Source of the DNA: JBGSKY01 sp041740995
GTDB taxonomy: Bacteria > Planctomycetota > Planctomycetia > Pirellulales > Pirellulaceae
Reading direction: 5' to 3'
DNA length: 48,231 nt
Assembly (NCBI GenBank): GCA_041740995.1
Contig: JBGSKY010000175.1
Span: forward strand, 1 to 48,231
Shown here: in pieces, positions 18,324 to 26,960 of the stretch
How the letters are laid out: every line of letters begins with the position of its first letter
Position numbering within the stretch: position 1 is the first letter of the stretch
Made by a program: the position numbers and the translations under genes
The notes under the pieces: generated by a model
What the model was told of the DNA's origin: nothing
What the model saw: the letters and a program-made list of their open reading frames with translations, nothing else
The model's database searches: none

Positions 18324-19346
18324 TCAGTCCGATTTCGGTTGTTCATCATCGCCGCGAAGCACAGCGAGCGTCTTTGCGAAATCGATTGGCAACTCGGCAG
18401 TAAAGTCGAGCGGAGTTCGATGAATTGGATGTTCGAATTGCAAACGGTAAGCGTGCAAAGCTTGGCGTTCGAGAATGATTTCTGAATCTTGAGCTGTCAT
18501 TGGACGGGCGTGCAAAGCTTTTCGCAAAAGTTGGCCACGGGTTGTCGACGCATGGCCGGCATACAATCGATCGCACAAGACGGCATGACCTATGTGATCC
18601 AAATGAACGCGGATTTGATGCGTGCGGCCTGTCTTAGGCTTGACGGCTAGGTAGGTGTAACCGGGAAATCGTTCTATTACTTCGTAAAATGTCTCAGCGT
18701 CACGGCTAGACGCATGACCAGCGCGGACGGACATCTTATCGCGTTGATAAGCATGATGACCAATTGGGGCTCGGACCCAATCGCGATCGTGGTCCATGTT
18801 ACCCACGACGATGCAACGATATTCTTTTTGAATTTCCCGACTTTCAAACTGAGCAGCTAATTTAAAGTGGGCTTCGTTTGTTTTGGCGATGGCGATCACG
18901 CCAGTCGTATCGCGATCTAATCGGTGGACGATGCCTGGACGAGTTGGTCCACCAACGTCGCTGAGCGATTGAAAATGGTGCGCCAGAGCCGCAGTCAATG
19001 TTCCATTCCAATGCCCTTTGGCCGGATGAACAACCATTTTCGATGGCTTGTTGACGATGACTAGATGATCGTCTTCCCACAAGACGTCCAGGGGAATGTC
19101 TTCGGGGATTGGACCGTCGCTTGGAGGTGGCGGCAAGTCGATGATGACGTGTTGGCCCGTGTGCACTTTAAAAGCGGGTTTGATGCGTTCGCCGTTGACC
19201 GTCACACCGCCCTCGGCGACGACACGGCGCAAAAAGACGCGGCTGTACCCGTTACAGACCATTGTTAGAAATTGATCGACTCTCAAGCCATCATAGTCTT
19301 CGACGACATCGAAAGTTCGACGTTCGCAATCGATCGGTTGACTCAC
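18324..19346 (-). CDS. rluD: RluD-family 23S rRNA pseudouridine synthase
   Basis: This 340-residue protein has an N-terminal S4 RNA-binding domain (RVDQFLTMV to VTVNGERIKP, about residues 20-65). The RluA/RluD catalytic domain follows, with VNKPSKMVVHPA and the catalytic HRLDRDTTG (Asp at about residue 145), plus KTGRTHQIRVHLDHIGHAV. The family isomerises uridines in helix 69 of 23S rRNA. RluA or RluC specificity cannot be fully excluded, but the S4 domain and length fit RluD. Its start overlaps the preceding gene's stop by 4 nt (ATGA), so the two are probably translationally coupled. It converges on the CHAT gene with a 40-nt gap that shows no clear terminator. Confidence 0.9.
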   Translation of the reverse strand: MSQPIDCERRTFDVVEDYDGLRVDQFLTMVCNGYSRVFLRRVVAEGGVTVNGERIKPAFKVHTGQHVIIDLPPPPSDGPIPEDIPLDVLWEDDHLVIVNKPSKMVVHPAKGHWNGTLTAALAHHFQSLSDVGGPTRPGIVHRLDRDTTGVIAIAKTNEAHFKLAAQFESREIQKEYRCIVVGNMDHDRDWVRAPIGHHAYQRDKMSVRAGHASSRDAETFYEVIERFPGYTYLAVKPKTGRTHQIRVHLDHIGHAVLCDRLYAGHASTTRGQLLRKALHARPMTAQDSEIILERQALHAYRLQFEHPIHRTPLDFTAELPIDFAKTLAVLRGDDEQPKSD

Positions 19347-20251
19347 TCGGCGGCCGGTGGAATTTGAATTCCGTCTGTCTCAGGTGTCGGCGTTGCCGCT
19401 TCAGCCGAATCTGCTGCAGGCTCAACTTCGAGAGCACCTTCGGGAGGCAGTTTAATTGAGCTGTTCTCGATGCTGGTTGCGTCGTCTTTTGGCAAATCCG
19501 GTGCAGGATCGGTCGGCGCGATCTCTGTCGTCTTGGAAGGTGTTTCAAATTTTAAGTCGGGCAGATCTGGCAAAGCCTTCAGATCCTCGGCCGTATCCAG
19601 TGGTCGCGGATCGGCTGGTGCGTTGGCTTTGAACCAAGCGTAGAACTCCTTGCCTTCGTCGCTTTGCAAAAACTTTAGACGTTCCGTCACGCTTTCACGA
19701 AGTTGTTCATGAGCGCCGGGCAAGTTCAACACTTTGCTGTACTCTTTAGTCGCTAGCTCAGTATTTGCATCGCCGTCATAAGTTTTTGCAACTCCAAGCG
19801 TTGCCCGCGCGACCAACAGTGGGTCTCGAGCATCGGTCAGGACTTTTTGGTAGAGCTCACGAGCTTCCTTCAGCAATTGCGAGGCAACGGATCGGTCGAG
19901 ATAAATTTGCGACAGCCCGCGATTAAGCTTTGCATCGGCGTTTGCCTGAGCGGCCCACATCGCAGCGTTGGTGCCCTGAAAATCGGCAGCAACCAATTCA
20001 AGTTGGTCAGGCTGCATTTGCGAGAAATAGATTTCTGTCCAACCGCTTGCTTCACGTTTCGCCGCCTGGCTAGCGATCGTCGCAATCAGGGTCGCGATTA
20101 AAATTCCGGCTAGAATTAGACCGATGATCCAAGGCACATAAGGTTTGCTTTGAATGATGAAGCGTTCTAGGCGATCGGCGAGCAGATTGCTTTGAATTTC
20201 TGTCCGAGCGGTCGAACGGACCGCTGGAGTATCTGCGATTTGGCCTGACAT
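19343..20251 (-). CDS. Membrane-anchored TPR-like protein
   Basis: This 302-residue protein has a cytoplasmic N-terminus of about 38 residues, one membrane helix (about 39-63, YVPWIIGLILAGILIATLIA) and a periplasmic helical domain. That domain looks like the TPR-like region of YfgM-type anchors (GTNAAMWAAQANADAKLNRG, then LLKEARELYQKVL and RATLGVAKTYDG). The last 100 residues are acidic and proline-rich, probably disordered (LPPEGALEVEPAADSAEAAT). A chaperone or envelope-assembly role is a family-level guess. The stop overlaps the rluD start as ATGA. A nested hairpin lies in the 135-nt gap upstream. Confidence 0.75.
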   Translation of the reverse strand: MSGQIADTPAVRSTARTEIQSNLLADRLERFIIQSKPYVPWIIGLILAGILIATLIATIASQAAKREASGWTEIYFSQMQPDQLELVAADFQGTNAAMWAAQANADAKLNRGLSQIYLDRSVASQLLKEARELYQKVLTDARDPLLVARATLGVAKTYDGDANTELATKEYSKVLNLPGAHEQLRESVTERLKFLQSDEGKEFYAWFKANAPADPRPLDTAEDLKALPDLPDLKFETPSKTTEIAPTDPAPDLPKDDATSIENSSIKLPPEGALEVEPAADSAEAATPTPETDGIQIPPAAE

Positions 20252-20322
20252 AATGTACTAGCGGAACCATGGTCGGGAAACGGCAGAGAGATAGCAGCAA
20301 CGCGACCCTGACAGCTCGTTTC

Positions 20323-20373
20323 GAGTGAAATGTTTGTAAGTCCGCAAATATAAGCGGCTTGCCGGTTTCACTC
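20323..20373. other. Nested RNA hairpin in the intergenic region
   Basis: A perfect 8-bp outer stem pairs GAGTGAAA (20323-20330) with TTTCACTC (20366-20373). An inner stem pairs AAG and CCGC (20338-20345, one bulged T) with GCGGCTT (20354-20360) around the loop AAATATAA. No T-run follows on either strand, so an ordinary intrinsic terminator is unlikely. It lies between the stop of the small basic protein and the start of the TPR-like gene, in what would be the leader of the latter. Confidence 0.6.
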
Positions 20374-20386
20374 AATCCCAGTCCGG

Positions 20387-20725
20387 CTACATCGCTTCAG
20401 CCGTATTCGCAGCCTGGGCCGCATTGTCAGCGGCGATTTGGGCCGGCGTTCGACGACGTCGGCGGATCTTCGCAGAAGCCCACTCTTTCGTCATAAGCTC
20501 AAACACTTCCGGCGATTCGTAACGGACAATGTTTTTGCCTTCAGGGATTGGGCCGATCAAGCCGCGAAAAACCGGCATGCCGCGGAGCTCAAGGTCTGCG
20601 CTGCTGTCGTCGGTACCAATTTGGCTGTGCAAGGCTGAAAGCGGTTCAGCCGAATGGAAATCGCGGATTCGCAGCGTTCCATTTTGAGCTCGAGTAACGA
20701 TGCGAAAAACTTCTTTTTTGGACAT
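20387..20725 (-). CDS. Small basic hypothetical protein
   Basis: The 112-residue product is not recognised. It has no signal peptide or membrane helix. The middle is a mixed strand/helix region (ELRGMPVFRGLIGPIPEG, then YESPEVFELMTKEW). Near the C-terminus is a strongly basic patch, IRRRRRTPAQ, followed by an alanine-rich helix (AADNAAQAANTAEAM), which could contact nucleic acid or the ribosome. ATG 20725 is chosen over 20767 because a GAGGT element lies 8 nt upstream on the minus strand. It probably begins the minus-strand cluster that continues into the TPR-like gene and rluD. Confidence 0.65.
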   Translation of the reverse strand: MSKKEVFRIVTRAQNGTLRIRDFHSAEPLSALHSQIGTDDSSADLELRGMPVFRGLIGPIPEGKNIVRYESPEVFELMTKEWASAKIRRRRRTPAQIAADNAAQAANTAEAM

Positions 20726-21112
20726 AGATGACCTCGGCAAGGGAAGCGATTGCGGACTGTAAATCAAGCTTGGAGGGCAAGCAGCTCTTTTGACGTGGGA
20801 GCGGTAGAGCCGATGCGCAAAATCTCCAGCTAAAGAGAATTCGGCAGGTTAGCTAGCAAGACTTGCTGAAAAGATTTGCCAGCACTTCTGGCAACGCGAT
20901 CAAACCAGCCGCAACTAACGTCGCATGCTGCCCGAAACGCACAATCGGAATGTTTGACCACTGGCGACGCGGGCATGGCTTGGCGTGTTGCATAAATCGA
21001 ATGTTTGGCGATGACCAATTTGGTCTAGCAACCTTCGGCCAGAATTTGATATTCCCGATGCTCCGCGAACCAGCTCTGCGGCATATCTTTAGACTAACAT
21101 TGGAAACTGACG
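20726..21112. other. Divergent intergenic region with a short perfect hairpin
   Basis: This region should hold the promoters of the minus-strand small protein gene and the plus-strand gene at 21113. A perfect 7-bp inverted repeat, TTGCCAG/CTGGCAA, occupies 20876-20894 with a 5-nt loop. A weaker AGCAA/TTGCT pair lies just before it. They could be an operator or an RNA structure. Open frames on both strands here are short and overlap one another, and none is supported. Confidence 0.5.
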
Positions 21113-22348
21113 ATGAGAAAAGTTTTGCAAATCGGTTTGCTGAGTGTTTTCGCTTTTGCCGCCGTGGGATTCTTTCAGGTCCAAAACGCTCGGACGGAAA
21201 CGCCTTCAGTTCTTCGCTTCTTGAAGGGCAAGCCCGAAACGCAAGGACCCGATTTGGCATTGAAGGCCGAACATGGACCTTGGTTGATCTACGCTACTTC
21301 GTTGGAAGGTCCAGATTCGAAGCTACAGGCCATCGCGCTTGCGATTGAGTTGCGAAATGAATTTGGTTTGAACGCCTACATCATGCCGAAGACCTTTGAC
21401 TTCTCGAACAAAGTCGTTGGGTCAGGGCTCAGTGAAACTGGCAAGCAAAAAATTATGCAATACGCCGATGACCGAGTCGTCGAGTGCTATTCAATTCTGG
21501 TCGGCGACTTTACTTCCGTTGATGCTCCGCAGACAAAAGAAGTGCTGAAAAAAATCAAAACGATTAAGCCAAAGTTCTTTGCAACTGAAACCATGGCTGA
21601 AAAAATCGATGACGTGACTCCGGGTGAAATGTCAGTCGCTTACCGAGTTTGGCTGAAACAAAAATCTTCCAACGACATTCCTGGCGAAGCAGTTTCGCCT
21701 ATGATCAACGCCTTCATCACGAGAAATCCGCTGTTGCCGGAAGAATTTTATAATGCACCGGAGCTTGAAGAATTCGTCGTCAAGCTAAACGAGCGAGCCG
21801 AAAATTCAATCCTGAAGTGTCCAGGACGCTTCACCGTTCGAATTGCAAACTTCACCGGCAGCCAGACGACTTTGCTAAGTGGCGGAAGCAATAGCAGTAC
21901 GACAAATTCACTCAATGGCGCCGCGCTAGAGGAGGCAGCAATTCAAGCGAACTTGCTCGCATCATTGCTGCGTCGGGCAGGCTATGAAGCTTACGAGTTT
22001 CATGACCGCAGTTGCAGCAGCGTTTGCGTTGGCAATTTCGAAAGCCTTGGCGCTGTCGATGCCAGCGGCACATTTGTTTACTCGCCAGAGATTATGAAAG
22101 TCGTTGCAGACTTTGGCGGCGTGAAGGATTATCGAATCAGTCAATATGGTCCAGTACCAGTTGCGAAAACTCTGCTCGATGTCGTCAACTACAAAAAATA
22201 TCCTGAGCTGACAGTCGGTACCGAAGCAGAAAAAATGAAGAAGGTCAAAGAGTACTCACTTGCCTTTGAAGCCAATCCGAAACCGATCTTCGTACCGAAA
22301 TCCGGAACGAAAAGCCTGTACAACAAATCGTTGTTAGGTCGTAAGTAA
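21113..22348 (+). CDS. Exported hypothetical protein with duplicated alpha/beta segments
   Basis: The function of this 411-residue protein is not recognised. An N-terminal hydrophobic segment (residues 6-22, IGLLSVFAFAAVGFFQV) indicates export or an anchor. Two segments resemble one another in layout, each a strand followed by a helix and a strand, as in SPOR-like domains. One is PWLIYATSLEGPDSKLQAIA, then LRNEFGLNAYIM (about 50-90). The other is RFTVRIANFTG, then EEAAIQANLLASLLRRAGYE (about 240-310). Similarity to SPOR peptidoglycan-binding domains is only a structural impression. A terminator-like hairpin follows at 22437-22463. Confidence 0.7.
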   Translation: MRKVLQIGLLSVFAFAAVGFFQVQNARTETPSVLRFLKGKPETQGPDLALKAEHGPWLIYATSLEGPDSKLQAIALAIELRNEFGLNAYIMPKTFDFSNKVVGSGLSETGKQKIMQYADDRVVECYSILVGDFTSVDAPQTKEVLKKIKTIKPKFFATETMAEKIDDVTPGEMSVAYRVWLKQKSSNDIPGEAVSPMINAFITRNPLLPEEFYNAPELEEFVVKLNERAENSILKCPGRFTVRIANFTGSQTTLLSGGSNSSTTNSLNGAALEEAAIQANLLASLLRRAGYEAYEFHDRSCSSVCVGNFESLGAVDASGTFVYSPEIMKVVADFGGVKDYRISQYGPVPVAKTLLDVVNYKKYPELTVGTEAEKMKKVKEYSLAFEANPKPIFVPKSGTKSLYNKSLLGRK

Positions 22349-22436
22349 CGGTCACAACGATTGTGAGCCTTGAGAAGTCTCGTTTTCGAGCTCGCGATGT
22401 ATTTTTTGCAATCTCTCGGGCAGCGATGACCAATGG

Positions 22437-22463
22437 TTGAAAGCCTTTTCGTCGGCTTTTTCA
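22437..22463 (+). terminator. Probable intrinsic terminator after the exported hypothetical gene
   Basis: AAAGCC (22440-22445) pairs with GGCTTT (22454-22459) across an 8-nt loop. TT-rich sequence follows, and the stem can extend with flanking TTGA/TCAA. It lies 90 nt after the stop at 22348 and just before the next gene's start at 22485. Confidence 0.45.
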
Positions 22464-22484
22464 AAATTCCATTGATCAAATAAT

Positions 22485-23933
22485 ATGTCAATCGCTCGCC
22501 CCGCACCCGCTCGGCCAAACACTGAACGCAAAGCTCTTGCCATCAACCTCGACTCGCGTCGCTATGGCACATTTGCCGAGATCGGTGCCGGACAAGAAGT
22601 AGCGCGTTGGTTCTTCCGCGTCGGTGGTGCCGCTGGAACGATCGCCAAGAGCATGTCGGCCTATGATATGACTGTCAGCGACGCGATCTACGGCCAATGC
22701 GATCGTTATGTCAGTCGCCAGCGTTTGGAAGATATGTTGCAGTATGAACATAATCTTAACCTCGAACGTTTGCGACAATCACGAGGCGACACGACGGCAT
22801 TCTTTAGTTTCGCTGATACTGTTTCGGCCAGGAATTTTGCTGGAACCAATGATTGCCATGGCTGGATGGGAGTCCGTTTTCAATCCCACCCACGTGATGA
22901 AGACAGCCAAATCATTATTCACGTTCGGATGCTTGATACCGAGAATGCATTGCAACAAGAAGCGATTGGGATTGTCGGAGTCAACTTGCTCTATGGCGCG
23001 TTCAGTCTGAATCACGAGCCTGAACAGTTACTCGAATCGTTGCTCGACAATTTGAGCACACGACGAATTGAAATCGACATGATCGAATTCTCCGGTATTG
23101 CTTTCAGGCACGTTGACAATCGTGTTATGAGTTTGCGCTTGGTTCAATTAGGCTTGAGCAAAGCGGCTATGTTCTCGGCCAAGGGCGAAGTGTTGCAACC
23201 TTCAGAAGTCCTTTACAAGAAGCCGATTCTGGTTGAACGAGGCAGCTATCGACCGTTATGCAATGTTAACCTTGATATGATGCGTGCCGCTCAAGAAAAA
23301 TTTGCGCGGGAGCCCGACGTGCAATCGTCGCAAGTAGTGACTCTGGCGGAAATAACGATGCGGAACTTACAGGCCAATGGAGATATCGACTTACAAGATT
23401 TTCTCGCTCGCGTTGATCTCCTCGCCGCGTGCGGTATGACGGTCCTGATTTCAGATTACTTTGAGTACTATCGCTTGGCCGCATACCTGGCTCGTTACAC
23501 CAAGATGAAAATTGGTATCACAATGGGCGCTGGAAGTTTGATCGAACTGTTCGACGAAAAATACTACAGTGACTTGGACGGCGGAATTCTTGAGTCGTTT
23601 GGCAGATTGTTTAAGAACGACTTGAAGTTATACATTTACCCCTTGCTCAACCGCGAAAGCGGGATGGTGACGCTGGTCGAAAATATCGAAGTGGCGCCGG
23701 AGCTTCGCAAGCTTTTCGAGTACTTAGTTGACAAGGGTTGCATCGAGCAGCTTGACAACTTCAACCCTCTCAATCTTCTGACGTTCTCGCGCGAAGTTTT
23801 ACAGAAGATTCAAAGCGGCGATCCAAGCTGGGCCGAACATGTTCCGGTGGAAGTCGCTGAAGTGATCAAACGCCGTCGCTTCTTCGGGTATCAAAACGAA
23901 CTGCATGAAGATGCGTTAGTAGCGACACATTAG
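22485..23933 (+). CDS. Conserved protein of unknown function, 482 residues
   Basis: This soluble protein has no signal peptide or membrane helix. Its N-terminal region is distinctive: NLDSRRYGTFAEIGAGQEVA, then RWFFRVGGAAGTIAKSMSAY and DMTVSDAIYG. I recall related bacterial proteins carrying doubtful labels such as nicotinate-nucleotide adenylyltransferase or TonB-dependent receptor. No nucleotidyltransferase HxGH motif or beta-barrel pattern is seen here, so I would not transfer either name. Later segments (NDCHGWMGVRFQ, GIVGVNLLYGAF, LLISDYFEYYRLAAYL-like text) suggest an alpha/beta enzyme fold. It is probably monocistronic, with the lipoprotein gene 159 nt downstream. Confidence 0.75.
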   Translation: MSIARPAPARPNTERKALAINLDSRRYGTFAEIGAGQEVARWFFRVGGAAGTIAKSMSAYDMTVSDAIYGQCDRYVSRQRLEDMLQYEHNLNLERLRQSRGDTTAFFSFADTVSARNFAGTNDCHGWMGVRFQSHPRDEDSQIIIHVRMLDTENALQQEAIGIVGVNLLYGAFSLNHEPEQLLESLLDNLSTRRIEIDMIEFSGIAFRHVDNRVMSLRLVQLGLSKAAMFSAKGEVLQPSEVLYKKPILVERGSYRPLCNVNLDMMRAAQEKFAREPDVQSSQVVTLAEITMRNLQANGDIDLQDFLARVDLLAACGMTVLISDYFEYYRLAAYLARYTKMKIGITMGAGSLIELFDEKYYSDLDGGILESFGRLFKNDLKLYIYPLLNRESGMVTLVENIEVAPELRKLFEYLVDKGCIEQLDNFNPLNLLTFSREVLQKIQSGDPSWAEHVPVEVAEVIKRRRFFGYQNELHEDALVATH

Positions 23934-23964
23934 GCTTTCAAGAAAGATTTGTATCTCCGCAAAG

Positions 23965-23981
23965 TTCACACAAACTTCACA
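23965..23981 (+). promoter_or_regulatory. Candidate Pho-box-like direct repeat
   Basis: TTCACA occurs twice, separated by CAAAC, giving an exact 11-nt period. The layout is that of PhoP-type boxes: two hexamers of form TT(A/T/C)ACA spaced by about 5 nt. It sits about 110 nt before the lipoprotein gene, with a weak -10-like TAGACT at 24013-24018. A phytase-like gene and a PhoD gene lie downstream in the same neighbourhood. One occurrence of a short motif may be chance. Confidence 0.25.
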
Positions 23982-24092
23982 ATTCGGGCCAAGCAAATTT
24001 TTGGCTCTCGGATAGACTCTCCATCTTAACGCAACTCGCGGTGTAAAGGTGCAGATCTCTTAAGTCAATCCGTCGTTGAAGGCCAAACAACA

Positions 24093-24518
24093 GTGTTGAA
24101 TTTTCGAACGATGTCCTTGCTTGCGATGATCTATTGCTGCGGGTTCATCGGTTGTCAGCAGGACGAAAGCTTACCGGCGACAACACCCGTGAAAGGGTCA
24201 GTCGCATTTCAAAATCAACCTGCGATTGGCGCAGTCGTTGTTTTTCACAAAGTCGACGGATCGATTCTAGACGGCATGCCGTCCGCGACGGTCGGCGCTG
24301 ATGGCACTTTTGAATTGACGAGCTACAAGCCTGGTGACGGCGCTCCGCCCGGAGAATATGAGGTGAGTATTTCGTGGGCCGAGAAAACTAGTGGCACTTC
24401 GAGCGATCCTGAATTCGGTCCTGAGAAATTGCCCGCGAAGTATCAAGATGAGAAGCAATCTGGCTTGAAAGTTATCGTCGGTGATTCGTCAATTGAACTG
24501 CCGCCATTTCAGCTTTGA
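24093..24518 (+). CDS. Lipoprotein with carboxypeptidase-regulatory-like fold
   Basis: This 141-residue small planctomycete-type lipoprotein has a hydrophobic signal followed by the lipobox-like FIGC (cysteine at about residue 21). A beta-sandwich of the carboxypeptidase regulatory or transthyretin type follows: VKGSVAFQNQPAIGAVVVFH, then TVGADGTFELTSYKPGDGAP and PPGEYEVSISW. Such proteins are often encoded beside DUF1559 genes, as here. GTG 24093 has GAAGG at 24078-24082, whereas ATG 24111 would also leave a usable signal peptide, so the start is uncertain. The role is unknown. Confidence 0.75.
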   Translation: MLNFRTMSLLAMIYCCGFIGCQQDESLPATTPVKGSVAFQNQPAIGAVVVFHKVDGSILDGMPSATVGADGTFELTSYKPGDGAPPGEYEVSISWAEKTSGTSSDPEFGPEKLPAKYQDEKQSGLKVIVGDSSIELPPFQL

Positions 24519-24535
24519 GCATTGCTGACAATTTT

Positions 24536-24557
24536 ATTGCCTTTTTAGGCAGGCAAT
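24536..24557. other. Short intercistronic hairpin
   Basis: ATTGCC (24536-24541) can pair with GGCAAT (24552-24557). An alternative inner pairing TGCCT/AGGCA around TTTT is also possible. It lies between the lipoprotein and DUF1559 genes and may act in RNA processing or partial termination. The evidence is the inverted repeat only. Confidence 0.3.
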
Positions 24558-24601
24558 TTCATTTTCGTAACCCTCATCGTATTTCAAGAAGATTTTCGAT
24601 C

Positions 24602-25603
24602 ATGCAACAAAGAATACATCAACGCTCAAATTCCGGATTCACGCTGATTGAGCTGTTGGTCGTTATAGCAATTATCGGCATCCTGGCGGGCCTGCTCTTG
24701 CCGGCAGTTCAGCAGGCGCGAGAGTCGGCGAGACTTGCTCAATGCACCAGTAATATCCGTCAGATGGGCTTGGCCTTGTTGGGTTATGAAGCGGCATTCA
24801 AGACCTTTCCACCGAGCCGTATCAAATTGAGCGGGCCAACATTTGAGGTCGGTTGGCAGTCGATGGTTTTGCCCTTCTTTGAACAAACGATTACTTACAA
24901 CGAATACGATCGGACGAAGAGCTGGTGGTCTCAGGAAAATAACCTCTCGACGAGCGTGGACATTGCCGTTTTCCGATGTCCTTCAGCACCTGCAATTCGA
25001 GAAATTCCATCACAAGTTCTTTATAACAATCGCGGCATCACATACGGTCGTCCTCAATTTGGCTACTGCGACTACGGTTCAGTAAACGCAGTTCGTAATT
25101 CGGTTTGGGTCGTCGCTGGCGGTTCGAGCATCGGGACCAAAGAGAAGCTTGGGGCTCTGGGGCGCGGACCTCAAGGAGTAAAAGCGGCTGTGATTCTTGA
25201 TGGGCTGTCCAACACGATCTTCGTGGCGGAAGTTGCTGGTCGACCCAATATTTATGTTAACGGACGCCAAGTTGAAAATCCAAAGTCAGGTCCTGCTTTC
25301 AATAGCCAATCAACAGAAGACGGTTGGGGCTGGGCTGATATCGATAGTGGTTTCAGTATTGATGGCGGTAACTTGTTTGGTTTAACAAATTCCACTAGTG
25401 GTTCGGGCAAAGTCACAGCCGTCGCAAATGGCAACAAATTCATTAATGCGACCAACGATAGCGAGATGTACGCATTTCATATTGGGGGCGCTAATACGCT
25501 CATGGGCGATGGCTCAGTGAGTTTGTTAAGCGCTTCGACCGATGGGTTGACGCTCGCGGCTTTGGCGACTCGAGATGGTCAAGACAAAATTAAAAAGCAA
25601 TAG
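24602..25603 (+). CDS. DUF1559 pseudopilin-like protein
   Basis: This 333-residue protein carries a type IV/type II prepilin N-terminus: SGFTLIELLVVIAIIGILAG, with cleavage expected between G and F. The long planctomycete-specific DUF1559 domain follows, with QQARESARLAQCTSNIRQMG, then WGWADIDSGF. It ends with the C-terminal family signature HIGGANTLMGDGSVSLL. Planctomycetes encode many paralogues, probably exported through a type II-like system. The molecular role is unknown. ATG 24602 is chosen because it places the prepilin motif 17 residues in. The frame is open to 24515, which would overlap the lipoprotein stop. Confidence 0.9.
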   Translation: MQQRIHQRSNSGFTLIELLVVIAIIGILAGLLLPAVQQARESARLAQCTSNIRQMGLALLGYEAAFKTFPPSRIKLSGPTFEVGWQSMVLPFFEQTITYNEYDRTKSWWSQENNLSTSVDIAVFRCPSAPAIREIPSQVLYNNRGITYGRPQFGYCDYGSVNAVRNSVWVVAGGSSIGTKEKLGALGRGPQGVKAAVILDGLSNTIFVAEVAGRPNIYVNGRQVENPKSGPAFNSQSTEDGWGWADIDSGFSIDGGNLFGLTNSTSGSGKVTAVANGNKFINATNDSEMYAFHIGGANTLMGDGSVSLLSASTDGLTLAALATRDGQDKIKKQ

Positions 25604-25729
25604 TCGCCAGGTAGTTACATTTTTTCTTCTCACCGAACACCTTCTTTTGTCCTTTGTGATTTTTGAAACTTCGCAACGATAACGCTGATGGTGTTGATGA
25701 AAATGCGAAGCTTACAAAGTGGTTGTTTG

Positions 25730-26941
25730 ATGAAGTTTTTCACTCTTGTATTTACGTTGACAAGCTCGCTTCTTGTAGCCAGCTTGAGCGCTGAAACAAA
25801 TTCAGTGCGTCTTATTGGCATCGCTGAATTTGCTGGTGATGCGTCGGATCGATCGGGGTTTAGCGGTAGATTGGATGATGGCCATCCTGAAGACCAACTT
25901 GGTGGATTCTCAGCTATTGAGTATCTCGGAAACGACGAGTACTTATTGCTGCCAGACCGGGGGCCAGGTGACGGAGCGTGCCATTATCAGTGTCGTTTCC
26001 ACAAAGTGCGGCTTGCAATTTCAGTAGATGAACAACTTGAATACGAATTGCTTCAAACCAAGCCGCTAAATCATTTCAATGGTGCACAGCTAACTGGTTT
26101 CGCTGCAGACTTCGATCCGAAAAATAGTCATAATTCGTTGCGATTTGATGCGGAAGGAATTCGTCGACTAAGTAACGGACGCCTTATCATCTCGGACGAA
26201 TATGGACCAACGATTTGCGTATTCGATGGGAATGGAAAATGTCTAGATAAGTTTGACGTTCCTGATCACGTCAAGGCGATGATTCCGAATGCAGATCCTA
26301 AGAGGGAAGCGAATGAAAACAGGTCTGGACGCCAGCCTAATGGTGGAATTGAGTGTCTAGCGATTACGCCTTCTGGCAAGAAGATTTTTGCGATCATGCA
26401 GCGTCCCCTCATTCAAGATTCCGGCCCAGCGAATGACGAGAACTCCGACCGAGAAGGTCAGTATTGCCGGATTTTGCAATTCGATTCGAAAGGAAATTTG
26501 CAGAAAGAATTTGCATATCCACTGGATTATCCAGTCGCATGCCTCAGCGAGGCAGTTGCCTTTGACGAAACACATTTGATCGTTATCGAGCGAGACAGCA
26601 AGACATTTGATAAATCGTTAATCAAGCGATTGTATATCGCTGATTTGGGATCGGCATCGGACATAAAAAGGTTGCCAGTTCTTCCGATCGCGGGAAACTT
26701 GACGAATGCGAAACCGATTGAGAAAGAATTATTGATCGATTTCTTAGAGGTTTCTTGTGGGCTAAAAGAACAACAAGTTGCACGTAAGATTGAAGGACTT
26801 GCTTTTGGTCCAACATTACCCGGTGGTGAACGGACGCTTGTAGTTGCCACAGACAACGATTTCTTTAACGAGGAGCCAAGCCGCTTGTACGTTTTTGCGA
26901 TCAAGCCTGAGCGGCTCCCGAATTATGGGTGGAATTGGTAG
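25730..26941 (+). CDS. Exported phytase-like esterase family protein
   Basis: This 403-residue protein has an N-terminal signal peptide (MKFFTLVFTLTSSLLVASLS). A phytase-like esterase propeller domain follows: EFAGDASDRSGFSGR, GGFSAIEYLGNDEYLLLPDR, then LRFDAEGIRRLSNGRLIISD and PNGGIECLAITPSGKKIFAI, and FLEVSCGLKEQQVARKIEGL. The family is related to six-bladed propeller phytases, and phosphoester hydrolysis is plausible but unproven. Upstream ATGs at 25688 and 25700 are in frame, but 25730 fits the signal peptide best. It converges on the PhoD gene with a 19-nt gap. Confidence 0.82.
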   Translation: MKFFTLVFTLTSSLLVASLSAETNSVRLIGIAEFAGDASDRSGFSGRLDDGHPEDQLGGFSAIEYLGNDEYLLLPDRGPGDGACHYQCRFHKVRLAISVDEQLEYELLQTKPLNHFNGAQLTGFAADFDPKNSHNSLRFDAEGIRRLSNGRLIISDEYGPTICVFDGNGKCLDKFDVPDHVKAMIPNADPKREANENRSGRQPNGGIECLAITPSGKKIFAIMQRPLIQDSGPANDENSDREGQYCRILQFDSKGNLQKEFAYPLDYPVACLSEAVAFDETHLIVIERDSKTFDKSLIKRLYIADLGSASDIKRLPVLPIAGNLTNAKPIEKELLIDFLEVSCGLKEQQVARKIEGLAFGPTLPGGERTLVVATDNDFFNEEPSRLYVFAIKPERLPNYGWNW

Positions 26942-26960
26942 GCGAATTGCAAACCACGAG

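Noticed and set aside
20853..21260. Overlapping frames on both strands before the gene at 21113
   Set aside because: They overlap the real gene start or each other, are rich in R and S as shadow frames are, and lack start signals.
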